Assembly (NCBI GenBank): GCA_026770585.1
Contig: MU646938.1
Coordinates: forward strand, 66,942 to 77,339
Direction: 5' to 3'
Length of the DNA stretch: 10,398 nucleotides
Source: Baffinella frigidus
Lineage: Eukaryota > Cryptophyceae > Cryptomonadales > Baffinellaceae
Shown: positions 4,679-9,550 of the stretch, in pieces
How positions within the stretch are numbered: position 1 is the first letter of the stretch
How the letters are laid out: every line of letters begins with the position of its first letter
Translations under genes and position numbers: made by a program
Notes under the pieces: model-generated
Databases searched by the model: none
Told to the model about the DNA's origin: nothing
The model's input: the letters and a program-made list of their open reading frames with translations, nothing else

Positions 4679-4713
4679 CTCGACCACAAACGGCTTGGTC
4701 TTTTACGGATCTC
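4679..4713 (-). pseudogene. Exon-like fragment KTKPFVVE with GTACTT donor
   Basis: On the minus strand AAG ACC AAG CCG TTT GTG GTC GAG is followed by GTACTT (4678-4673), a plausible donor. The peptide matches PPKPFVVE of the longer copy at 5151-5222, and most codons differ only silently (CCG/CCC, TTT/TTC, GTG/GTT). Upstream, CTTGAGATCCGTAAA matches CTCAAGCTCCGCAAG, but with a one-base deletion relative to the longer copy. Confidence 0.38.
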
Positions 4714-4763
4714 AAGGCTCCTTTACAATCGTGCTTTACCACCGTGCTTTACAATCGCGCTTT

Positions 4764-4924
4764 CCACACAGCGGACTTCGAGGGGACTTTGAATAACCCC
4801 TAGGCGATAAGACCTAGGACCCTACGGTAGGCAACCCGTAGAGACATAGGGGGGTTCCTACGGATAAGGTAACGGAAACTCGGCCCGATTTGGGCCGAAA
4901 ATCTCTTCGTAGCCCGCTGTGTGG
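4764..4924 (+). mobile_element. 161-bp CCACACAG inverted-repeat element, complete copy
   Basis: The ends are CCACACAGCGG... and ...CCGCTGTGTGG, with the left arm more diverged than the right. It is gap-free relative to the reverse-oriented copy at 1598-1758. The interior carries the CCCTACGG/CCGTAGGG/CCTACGG core and CGGCCC...GGGCC. Its right end is also the outer end of the big inverted duplication (4915-5185 and 6135-6345). Confidence 0.88.
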
Positions 4925-5185
4925 CTTGGGGTATCTGGAGGCACCCTCCGGGTAAGCCCTACGAGGTACGTAGGGTTTCGGGTTTCGTGTTCCGGGTTTC
5001 GGGTCTAGGGTCTGGGGTCTAGGGTGAAGGGTCTAGGGTCTAGGGTCTAGGGTCTAGGGTCCAGGGGTTAGGGTCTAGGGTCTAGGGTCTAGACCCTAGA
5101 CCCAAGCGTCCACCGTCAAGAGTAAAGTGTACCCCCTGAACCCGAAGGACCTCGACAACGAAGGGCTTGGGCGGCTTGCGGAGCT
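4915..5185 (+). repeat. Large inverted duplication, left arm
   Basis: From GCTGTGTGGCTTGGGGTATC through the TCTAGGG array to GACAACGAAGGGCTTGGGCGG, this arm is the reverse complement of about 6135-6345 with very high identity. The main differences are the number of TCTAGGG units and a 7-base deletion in the right arm next to CCCAAGCCC. The spacer is about 950 bases of TTAA-rich and exon-like repeats. Confidence 0.92.
4974..5105 (+). repeat. TCTAGGG heptamer array with a strand switch
   Basis: TTTCGGG units give way to TCTAGGG units with rare TCTGGGG and GTGAAGG. At about 5089 the array flips to CCCTAGA. The junction GGGTCTAGACCC is itself palindromic. The other arm has the same switch, so it predates the inverted duplication. 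Confidence 0.93.
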
Positions 5186-5222
5186 TGAGCTTGCCCACCC
5201 CGCACTGTCGCACCCACGTCAC
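5151..5222 (-). pseudogene. Exon-like fragment, 24 codons, KLKLRKPPKPFVVE
   Basis: On the minus strand AAATTTTTGTGCAG (a good acceptor after AT-rich sequence) is followed by a 72-base open frame VTWVRQCGVG-KLKLRKPPKPFVVE. The frame stays open for further codons (VLRVQGVHFTLD) until the TCTAGGG array supplies a stop. The donor position used in the 4679 copy (GAG, then GTACTT) is GTCCTT here. Further copies lie at 4679-4713, 5500-5555, 5738-5763 (minus) and 6126-6180 (plus). The peptide looks like real protein sequence, basic with an FVVE strand, but I do not recognise the family. Confidence 0.4.
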
Positions 5223-5225
5223 CTG

Positions 5226-5460
5226 CACAAAAATTTAATGAATGAATGAATTACAAAATGTTAATCAATTAATGTACAAAATGTTAATTAATGAATGAAT
5301 TACAAAATGTTAATCAATTAATGAATTAATGGGGTTAATTAATTGGTTAATGGGGTTGATTAATTAATTAATTAATGTTGGTTAACTAATTAAATAGTTG
5401 GTGTTGGTAAATTCATAAATGTTGGTAAATTAGTTAATCAAGTGATGTTGGTTAACTGCG
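5226..5460 (-). repeat. TTAA-rich low-complexity block 1
   Basis: AATGAATGAATTACAAAATGTTAATCAATTAATG is partly tandem, followed by GGGGTTAATTAATTGG and TGTTGGTTAAC units. On the minus strand it lies directly upstream of the acceptor at 5223-5225, so it would be intronic if the KPFVVE segment is an exon. The sharp drop in GC against the exon-like blocks fits an intron. Confidence 0.8.
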
Positions 5461-5487
5461 CGGTTGTAAGGGGGGTCAAGGTGAATT

Positions 5488-5555
5488 CTGCTCCTGTAAG
5501 GGGGGTTGCAGGTCTTGAGCTTGCCCACCCCGCACTGCCACACCCACGTGGCCCG
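5488..5555 (-). pseudogene. Second KLK exon-like copy (ATWVWQCGVGKLK)
   Basis: On the minus strand GCC ACG TGG GTG TGG CAG TGC GGG GTG GGC AAG CTC AAG matches the first half of the 5151-5222 copy. It then diverges at ACC TGC AAC CCC CCT TAC AG. The base run before it is a hairpin (GCCCGT to ACGGGC, 5551-5567) rather than a CAG acceptor, so the acceptor has been lost or replaced. Confidence 0.33.
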
Positions 5556-5577
5556 TGTAGAACGGGCGTAAAGGTTC

Positions 5578-5690
5578 TTTAATTAATTAATGTTGGTTAT
5601 TTAATCAATTAATTGATTGATGTTGGTTAATTAACTACTTGAATTTTGTTAATTAGTTGATTCATTGGTGTTGGTTAATTGCGCGCGCCC
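5578..5690 (-). repeat. TTAA-rich low-complexity block 2
   Basis: TTTAATTAATTAATGTTGGTT, TTAATCAATTAATTGATTG and TGTTGGTTAATT repeat the vocabulary of the first block. Both blocks end in GTTGGTTAAxTGCGCG, G-rich sequence and AGGTGAATTC. The block plus the KLK copy therefore forms a degenerate tandem unit of about 330 bases. Confidence 0.8.
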
Positions 5691-5734
5691 CTAAATGGGG
5701 GGTACAGGTGAATTCCACGCGTAAAAAGGGGGCT

Positions 5735-5763
5735 GCGGATCTTGAGCTTCCCACGTGACCTGT
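5735..5763 (-). pseudogene. Third KLK exon-like copy, 20-base deletion
   Basis: On the minus strand GAATTCACAG is followed by GTC ACG TGG G, then AAGCTCAAGATCCGCAGCCCCC. Compared with 5151-5222, twenty bases are missing between TGGG and AAGCTC, which breaks the frame. The acceptor CACAG is intact. Confidence 0.33.
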
Positions 5764-5786
5764 GAATTCATAAGTCAATTATTGGA

Positions 5787-6125
5787 TTGTTGCCCAGGAA
5801 ACACGCCAAAAGTCAGCACATTGGTCACGTACCTGCACGCTTTCCGTGTAGCTTCCCCCACAAAACCCTGAAACGTCCATTCATTCTGTTCGCCTGGTTA
5901 GCCTCGTGTGGTAGAACGGGCGTGAATGTGAATTACGAAAAGGTTAATTGCCTGTGTAGAATGGGTGTAAAGGTTAATTACGCGCCAGTTAGGGGAGATA
6001 CATGGCGGCCTAGTGGGTAATAACAAAGGTCTCTTTTGATGCTTACACTTTAGGCTTTACGTCTTAGTCTTTAGGGCTTAGGGTTCAGGGTTCAGGGGAT
6101 TAGTGTTGAGAGTGCAGACACCCTG
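5787..6125. other. Unassigned segment, no supported gene
   Basis: A plus-strand open frame of 77 codons (5787-6020) overlaps the GTGTAGAACGGG repeats and has no recognisable domain, so I do not call it a gene. GGGGAGATACATGGCGGCCTAGTGGGT (about 5993-6019) is repeated at about 6481-6507, again followed by AAAGGTCTCT. A few telomere-like units (TTTAGGGCTTAGGGTTCAGGG) lie near 6070-6100. Confidence 0.6.
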
Positions 6126-6180
6126 TGGGGGTGAGGAAGCTCCGCCCAAGCCCTTCGTTGTCGAGGTCCTTCGGGTTCAG
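6126..6180 (+). pseudogene. KPFVVE exon-like copy within the right arm
   Basis: AAGCTCCGC CCAAGCCCTTCGTTGTCGAG on the plus strand equals the minus-strand exon-like sequence at 5151-5222 except for a 7-base deletion after CGC, which shifts the frame. It is the only plus-strand member because it lies in the inverted arm. The deletion marks this arm as the derived one for this part. Confidence 0.4.
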
Positions 6181-6345
6181 GGGGTACACTTTACTCTTGA
6201 CGGTGGACGCTTGGGTCTAGGGTCTAGACCCTAGACCCTAGACCCTAACCCCTGGACCCTAGACCCTAGACCCGAAACCCGAAACCCTACGTACCTCGTA
6301 GGAAGACCCGACGGGTGCCTCCAGATACCCCAAGCCACACAGCCC
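6135..6345 (-). repeat. Large inverted duplication, right arm
   Basis: The reverse complement of 4915-5185, ending at the CCACACAG terminus at 6336-6343. It is shorter than the left arm mainly through fewer TCTAGGG units. The element that follows its outer end is not inverted relative to the left arm, although the surrounding arm sequence is. Confidence 0.92.
6212..6289 (-). repeat. CCCTAGA heptamer array in the right arm
   Basis: GGGTCTAGGGTCTAGACCC switches to CCCTAGA and CCCTAACCCCTGGA units, then CCCGAAA. It mirrors 4974-5105, including the palindromic junction. Confidence 0.92.
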
Positions 6346-6475
6346 AAGCGATCAGACCTAGGACCCTACGGTAGGCAACCCGTACGGACATAAGGGGGTT
6401 CCTACGGATAAGGTAACGGAAACTCGGCCCGATTTGGGCCGAAAATCTCTTCGTAGCCCGCCTCACAGCGGTGTG
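6336..6475 (+). mobile_element. Truncated 161-bp CCACACAG family copy
   Basis: CCACACAG is followed directly by CCCAAGCGATCAGACCTAGGACC, so about 30 bases of the left arm are missing. The core and CGGCCCGATTTGGGCCG are intact. The right end reads CCCGCCTCACAGCGGTGTGAGCTTGGGG instead of CCCGCTGTGTGGCTTGGGG. The change creates a perfect CTCACA/TGTGAG hairpin, suggesting a templated repair error at the palindrome. Confidence 0.85.
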
Positions 6476-6551
6476 AGCTTGGGGAGATACATGGCGGCCT
6501 AGTGGGTCATGATAAAGGTCTCTCCTGAGACTGACTGTAACCAGATACTGT

Positions 6552-6621
6552 GGGTTTAGGATGAAGGATGCAAGGTGAAGGGTGTAGGGTGTAGGGTGTA
6601 GGGTGTAGGGGTGAGGTGTAA
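6552..6621 (+). repeat. GGGTGTA heptamer array, 10 in-register units
   Basis: Counting from 6552 in sevens gives GGGTTTA, GGATGAA, GGATGCA, AGGTGAA, four GGGTGTA, GGGGTGA and GGTGTAA. The array begins with the canonical telomere heptamer and drifts by substitutions without indels. The minus-strand open frame here is a by-product (YTLHPTP repeats). Confidence 0.93.
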
Positions 6622-6728
6622 AAGGGGGGTCAAGGGGGTTTCCGCGCCTATCAGAGGGGGGGGTAAAGCGAACTAACTTCAATTCCGAAATTCGAGGCGT
6701 TCAATTTCCCAACTGAGGTTGATTTTAA

Positions 6729-6899
6729 CGTCAAAAGGTTGATTTTGAGGTTGATTTTGACAAAAAGTGGTTGGCAGCGTCAAAAGTGGTTGGAAAGTTG
6801 GCAACTTACCACGGACGGGAGCGTCGAAAAGTCAACCGGAGGCTCCTCGACCTCCAGCACGTCCCCTCCCTGCTCGGACAAATGGGATTCAGCTTTTTA
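6729..6899 (+). pseudogene. Possible decayed coding segment (VDFDKKWLAASKVVGK)
   Basis: After a TAA at 6726 the plus-strand frame reads VDFEVDFDKKWLAASKVVGK, then LATYHGRERRKVNRRLLDL and QHVPSLLGQMGF. It then runs into T/G-rich repeats without a stop until after 7100. Residue composition is balanced and protein-like. GTTGATTTT is repeated three times at the start. The other two plus frames are also open over much of the stretch, which weakens the case. No Met start, splice signals or family assignment can be defended. Confidence 0.2.
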
Positions 6900-7006
6900 T
6901 TTTGCATTTGTTTGGTTTTGAGGATTCAACTAGATGTTTTGTATTTGTTTGGGTTTGTGATTCAGCATGTTTTGTGTTGTTTTGGTTGTGGGGTTCGGCT
7001 AGATTC
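6900..7006 (+). repeat. T/G-rich tandem repeat, 3 degenerate units of 33-37 bp
   Basis: Units starting at 6900, 6937 and 6970 share TTTTGxATTTGTTTGGxTTTG...GATTC and CTAGATG or GCATG. They differ by substitutions and a 4-base length change. The strand bias (few C) resembles an intron or a 3' end more than coding sequence. Confidence 0.82.
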
Positions 7007-7074
7007 AAATTTATTTGATTTTGTGAAATCGCGAGAGGGGTCGCGAGAGGAAACACCAGACCAAAACTCACCGA

Positions 7075-7289
7075 TTTGGTGTCCCGTCCAAGGACGAGAG
7101 TTGACTGAACCGTACAGGGTTTGTACCAGGACTTTTGACTGATCCGGACTGGATCCACGCACGGACCCAGCTAGCGTTTGAATTGGTTGGGTTTGTGAAA
7201 CCGACGCGGGCCGGTCCGGATCAGTCAACCATCCTGGTACAAAACCCAGCGCGGATCTGTCAACGCTCGTCCTTGGACGGGACACCAAA
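7075..7289. mobile_element. 215-bp inverted-repeat element with TTTGGTGTCCCGTCC ends
   Basis: The left arm begins TTTGGTGTCCCGTCCAAGG and continues with ACGAGAGTTGAC, GGTTTGTACCAGGA and TTGACTGATCCGGAC. The complement of the right arm shows the same series in the same order. Outside the TTTGGTG ends the similarity stops, which fixes the borders. Each arm contains one TTTGTACCAGGA/TTGACTGATCC module of the kind arrayed at 8590-8880 and 9551-9656. It has no coding capacity. Confidence 0.85.
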
Positions 7290-7404
7290 CCACAAGGTGG
7301 ACTACGAACCTTTCATCAAAAGTCAACTTACCTCAAGACAATTAACTTCAAGGTTTTTTCAAATGCAAATTGATCACGTAACACCCCGGAATCCGGGGTC
7401 AATG

Positions 7405-7533
7405 AAACCCTCGTAGCCCACCTATCCGTAGGAACCCCCTATGCCCCTACGGGTCGGCTACTGTAGGGTCCTATGCCTGAAGCAGCTCGACGATAACCGA
7501 GTGGTTATTCCACGTAGCCCACTGAGTGGTTGG
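7405..7533 (-). repeat. Diverged copy of the 161-bp CCACACAG family
   Basis: CTCGTAGCCCACC, CCGTAGGAACCCCCTATGCCCCTACGGG, GGCTACTGTAGGGTCCTA and TTATTCCACGTAGCCCACTGAGTGG follow the reverse-oriented element with many substitutions and a changed spacer. It is the oldest-looking member in the window. Confidence 0.75.
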
Positions 7534-7610
7534 TGAGTTCAAATAGACTGAGACAGAGCTACGGTTTGGGGGAACATGGTGCAGGATTTCAGAGGAATCA
7601 CGAAGAGGTA

Positions 7611-7760
7611 GTTTCATCTCGGAACATACCAGAATCTGTCCACATAAAAAGGCGTAAGATAGCATCATTGTATGCGTAAAATAGGATATACACCCTTATC
7701 TTCGGCGTCGGAAGCCTAAGATAGCGGGATAGGTTCTGTCTTGTTCCGAAATTAGTACCA
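7611..7760 (-). repeat. About 150-bp dispersed repeat, inverted copy (partner 2300-2452)
   Basis: CATCTCGGAACATACCAGAATC, GGCGTAAGATAGCATCAT, CCTTATCTTCGGCGTCGGAAG and CGAAATTAGTAC are the reverse complement of 2300-2452 at about 90% identity by eye. The subrepeats and hairpin are both retained. A plus-strand copy 5 kb away points to dispersal by duplication or transposition. Confidence 0.9.
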
Positions 7761-7766
7761 CGATGT

Positions 7767-7920
7767 GAGGGTAGAGGGTAGAGGGTAGAGGGTAGAGGGT
7801 AGAGTGTAGAGTGTAGAGTGTAGAAGGTCGAGGGTAAAGGGTAAAGGGTAGAGGGTGGAGAGTAGAGGGTAGAGGGTGGAGAGCAGAGGGTAGAGGGTAG
7901 AGAGCAGAGGGTAGAGGGTG
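7767..7920 (+). repeat. GAGGGTA heptamer array, 22 in-register units
   Basis: Units of exactly seven bases from 7767: five GAGGGTA, three GAGTGTA, GAAGGTC, GAGGGTA, two AAGGGTA, then a mix of GAGGGTG, GAGAGTA, GAGGGTA and GAGAGCA. No unit has gained or lost a base. Blocks of identical variants show local homogenisation. Overlapping minus-strand open frames are repetitive (YPLPSTL) and not genes. Confidence 0.96.
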
Positions 7921-7936
7921 GATTGAATCAACGCGA

Positions 7937-8095
7937 CGATCAAGCCTCGACACTCGCGATCTATTTTGGTGTATCTTGAGGCTATAAATGAAGGCTGGAT
8001 AGGTGATTGTCTTATTTTTACCCCTTAAGACACACCAAAATCGTATTCCTGACTAACACTCGCCGGGATTAGATCAAGCCTCGACACTCCGCGAT
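7937..8095. mobile_element. Direct-repeat-flanked region with a 77-bp inverted repeat
   Basis: GATCAAGCCTCGACACTCGCGAT (about 7938-7960) recurs as GATCAAGCCTCGACACTCCGCG (about 8072-8094). Between the copies, TTTTGGTGTATCTTGAGG (7964-7981) is matched by the complement of CCTTAAGACACACCAAAA (8023-8040), 16 of 18 positions. It is compatible with a small inserted element and an associated segmental duplication. The direct repeats are too long to be a simple target duplication. Confidence 0.7.
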
Positions 8096-8186
8096 GCAGA
8101 ACGTGGCCAGATGTAAGGTTTTGGGGTTGAGTAATAAAGCAGGAGCATTGGGGAATGAGGAAGAATTATTGACTAATAAAACAGAA

Positions 8187-8223
8187 GTTTTTTTGAACGG
8201 TTTAAAAAAACCGTTAAAAAAAC
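8187..8223. repeat. Hairpin AACGGTTT/AAACCGTT with T and A tracts
   Basis: GTTTTTTTGAACGGTTTAAAA pairs with AAACCGTTAAAAAAAC with a single unpaired G. The stem is about 16 base pairs. It resembles a palindromic scar or a fold-back element. A terminator role cannot be supported in this eukaryotic context. Confidence 0.75.
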
Positions 8224-8246
8224 TCATTTTTTTCACGGGACGAGAC

Positions 8247-8270
8247 CGCGTTCCACTTCGTGACCGCATC
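8247..8270 (-). pseudogene. Exon-like fragment AVTKWNA (downstream part)
   Basis: On the minus strand GAT GCG GTC ACG AAG TGG AAC GCG is followed by GTC. It matches the end of the 8471-8542 copy (GCT GCG ATC ACC AAG TGG GAC GCG, then GTAC). The upstream two thirds are replaced by unrelated sequence (TTACCCCCCAAACTCC repeats). Confidence 0.33.
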
Positions 8271-8331
8271 GTTACCCCCCAAACTCCAAACGAAAACCAG
8301 CTTACCCCCTAAACTCCAGGCCAAAAACAGC
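8271..8331 (+). repeat. About 30-bp tandem duplication TTACCCCCxAAACTCCA
   Basis: TTACCCCCCAAACTCCA...CGAAAACCAGC is followed by TTACCCCCTAAACTCCA...CCAAAAACAGC. Two units with a few differences. Confidence 0.8.
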
Positions 8332-8470
8332 GACGCACGCGGCCTAGCACTGCCCCAGTCAATCTGGGCTGCTGATTAAATAAATTAATAGGCCACGACT
8401 CGGTACAAACCCTTGAGGCCAGCTGTAGGGCTTTGGGGTTGAGTGATAAATCAGAGTGTTGTGAATGTAC

Positions 8471-8542
8471 CGCGTCCCACTTGGTGATCGCAGCCATGCA
8501 CGCGGCCACGAAGACCTTGTCGTCCTCCTTGGTCGCCTCAAC
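8471..8542 (-). pseudogene. Exon-like fragment, 24 codons, ATKEDDKVFVAACMAAITKW
   Basis: On the minus strand GTTCGCACAG (acceptor) precedes a 72-base open frame beginning VEATKEDDKVFV and ending ITKWDA, and GTACAT (donor) follows at 8470-8465. The length is a multiple of three. The composition is that of a soluble helical protein. A second, truncated copy lies at 8651-8718 and a third partial one at 8247-8270. Silent differences occur (GTC/GTG, TGC/TGT, ACC/ACG), but replacements are equally common. Family not recognised. This is the best exon candidate in the window, as both splice sites and frame agree. Confidence 0.45.
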
Positions 8543-8589
8543 CTGTGCGAACAAAGATTGACTAATCAGTTGACTAATCACAGACGGCC

Positions 8590-8880
8590 CTGGGACAAAC
8601 CACGCCCGGTCGCGTCCTCGTCCTGGTACAAATCCTGCCAGGATCAGTCAACAGTTGCCTTGATCGCAGAGACACACGCGGCCACGAACACCTTGTCGTC
8701 CTCCCTCGTCGCCGTAACCTGTGCGAACCCCCCCCCCAAGACGGTTGACTAATCACAGACGGTCCTGGTACAAACCACGCCCGGTCTCGTCCCGATCCTG
8801 GTACAAACCATCCCGGTCTTGTCCTCGTTCTGGTACTCATCATGTCCGGTTAAGTTACCACCCTGGTTCCAACCGGATGT
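8590..8880 (-). repeat. 32-33 bp TTTGTACCAG repeats, minus orientation
   Basis: CTGGxACAAA (complement TTTGTxCCAG) occurs at 8590, 8623, 8765, 8798 and, diverged, at 8830 and 8863. Spacings within runs are 33, 33, 32 and 33. Between the motifs lies CCACGCCCGGTCTCGTCC-type sequence. TTGACTAATC or its complement closes the runs. Confidence 0.9.
8651..8718 (-). pseudogene. Exon-like fragment TREDDKVFVAACVSAI (upstream part)
   Basis: The minus-strand acceptor GTTCGCACAG is followed by GTT ACG GCG ACG AGG GAG GAC GAC AAG GTG TTC GTG GCC GCG TGT GTC TCT GCG ATC. After that the match to 8471-8542 ends and a GTTGACTGATCC repeat supplies a stop. It lacks the TKWDA end and any donor, so it is a broken duplicate of the exon-like unit. 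Confidence 0.38.
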
Positions 8881-8903
8881 CCGGTTTGATCTGTCCGCTG
8901 CAC

Positions 8904-8987
8904 CCTACACCATGAACCCTTGCCCCTTGCCCCTTGCCCCTTGCCCCTAGACCTTACACCCTACACGCTACACCCGAGACCCTACAC
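8904..8987 (-). repeat. Mixed heptamer array, 12 in-register units
   Basis: In sevens from 8904: CCTACAC, CATGAAC, four CCTTGCC, CCTAGAC, CTTACAC, CCTACAC, GCTACAC, CCGAGAC, CCTACAC. On the minus strand these are GTGTAGG, GGCAAGG, GTCTAGG and so on. Different variant units share one uninterrupted seven-base register within a single array. Confidence 0.94.
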
Positions 8988-9035
8988 CTTGCTCGATTTT
9001 GCAAATCTGCCCCGGTCAGTGGGACGAGACCAATT

Positions 9036-9092
9036 ATAAAACTGTTTGACCTTTGACCCATTATAAAACCCTTTGACCAATCATAAAACTGT
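9036..9092 (+). repeat. TTATAAAACxxTTTGACC degenerate tandem
   Basis: ATTATAAAACTGTTTGACC, ATTATAAAACCCTTTGACC and ATCATAAAACTGTTTGG follow each other with spacings near 25 and 20 bases. Although TATAAA is present, the repetition argues against reading it as a promoter. Confidence 0.75.
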
Positions 9093-9111
9093 TTGGCCGC
9101 GCCCCTGTTAA

Positions 9112-9405
9112 CTCATCCCGGTTCTGTGGTACAAATCGGTCAACTTTTGGCGTGAAACCGATAAAAATGAAGAGCCCAAGTTTTACGTGGAGGGTGTCTC
9201 TCCAGATTCTTGGAAGGTGTTGCCAAAAGTCAATTTCCCCTCAAGGCAGTGGTTTTCAAAAGTTGCCAACCGTATCCTGATACGGTGTAAAAAAATCAAC
9301 ACCCTCCTCCACTCTGGCGTGGAGGAGCTCCGCGGGGCGGCTTTCGCGGAACTGTTGATTTCATCGCGATCCATGATATCATTAATCTCGGAACTGTCCT
9401 TCTAA
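9112..9405 (+). pseudogene. 98-codon open frame, possible gene remnant (EEPKFYVEGVSPDSWKVLP)
   Basis: Open from a TAA at 9109 to a TAA at 9403-9405. From about residue 14 the text is protein-like: FWRETDKNEEPKFYVEGV, SPDSWKVLPKVNFPSRQWF, then SKVANRILIRCKKINTLL and HSGVEELRGAAFAELL. There is no Met at the start of the frame (GTG at 9187), so it would need an upstream exon or be a fragment. The DNA holds two hairpins (ACCGTAT/ATACGGT at 9271-9288 and CTCCTCCAC/GTGGAGGAG near 9303-9327) that could also be read as repeat structure. The C-terminal ISLISELSF lies inside the arm of the 9381-9517 element. Family not recognised. Confidence 0.28.
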
Positions 9406-9517
9406 ACGTTTCTTGGTACAAATCCAGATATTTTAAAGCCCTAAAAGTACGAATATTTTAAAACACTAAAAGTTCGTGGTAAAAATCTTCGTTTAGAAGG
9501 ACATTCCTGAGATTAAT
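9381..9517. mobile_element. 137-bp inverted-repeat element with ATTAATCTC ends
   Basis: ATTAATCTCGGAACTGTCC followed by TTCTAAACG pairs with CGTTTAGAAGG and ACATTCCTGAGATTAAT, 28 bases with about three mismatches. Inside are a direct repeat (ATATTTTAAAGCCCTAAAAG and ATATTTTAAAACACTAAAAG) and a TTGGTACAAATCC motif. It overlaps the end of the open frame at 9112-9405, which may owe its stop to this insertion. Confidence 0.82.
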
Positions 9518-9550
9518 TCTATTTGGTGCTGGGACTAAATTCGTGCAGCT

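Larger units (their letters stand above)
5552..5979 (+). repeat. GTGTAGAACGGGCGTAAAGGTT repeat, 3 copies
   Basis: GTGTAGAACGGGCGTAAAGG at about 5555, GGTAGAACGGGCGTGAATG at about 5909 and GTGTAGAATGGGTGTAAAGG at about 5953 are related, and the last two are followed by TGAATTACG or TTAATTACG. The first is preceded by GCC and forms a six-base hairpin with ACGGGC. Confidence 0.8.
8466..8818 (-). repeat. Tandem segmental duplication, unit about 176 bp
   Basis: The acceptor AG is at 8543-8545 in one unit and 8719-8721 in the other, 176 bases apart. Both units hold the EDDKVFVAAC exon-like segment, a GTTCGCACAG acceptor, a TTGACTAATCACAGACGG stretch and CTGGxACAAACCACGCCCGG. The CCCCCCCCC run near 8730 and the doubled TTGACTAATC near 8560 distinguish the two. 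Confidence 0.85.

Noticed and set aside
5787-6020. 77-codon plus-strand open frame starting MLPRKHAKSQ
   Set aside because: It covers two copies of the GTAGAACGGGCGTG repeat, has no recognisable domain and no supporting signals.
7696-7953. Minus-strand open frames rich in YPLPSTL
   Set aside because: They translate the GAGGGTA heptamer array. A seven-base unit gives a 7-residue repeat with no independent evidence of coding.
8187-8223. Rho-independent terminator
   Set aside because: The stem and T-run look suitable, but nothing bacterial or plastid-like surrounds it. It is better read as a fold-back.
9036-9092. TATA-box promoters (TTATAAAA)
   Set aside because: TATAAA occurs as part of a short tandem repeat, with no initiator or gene placed downstream at a suitable distance.
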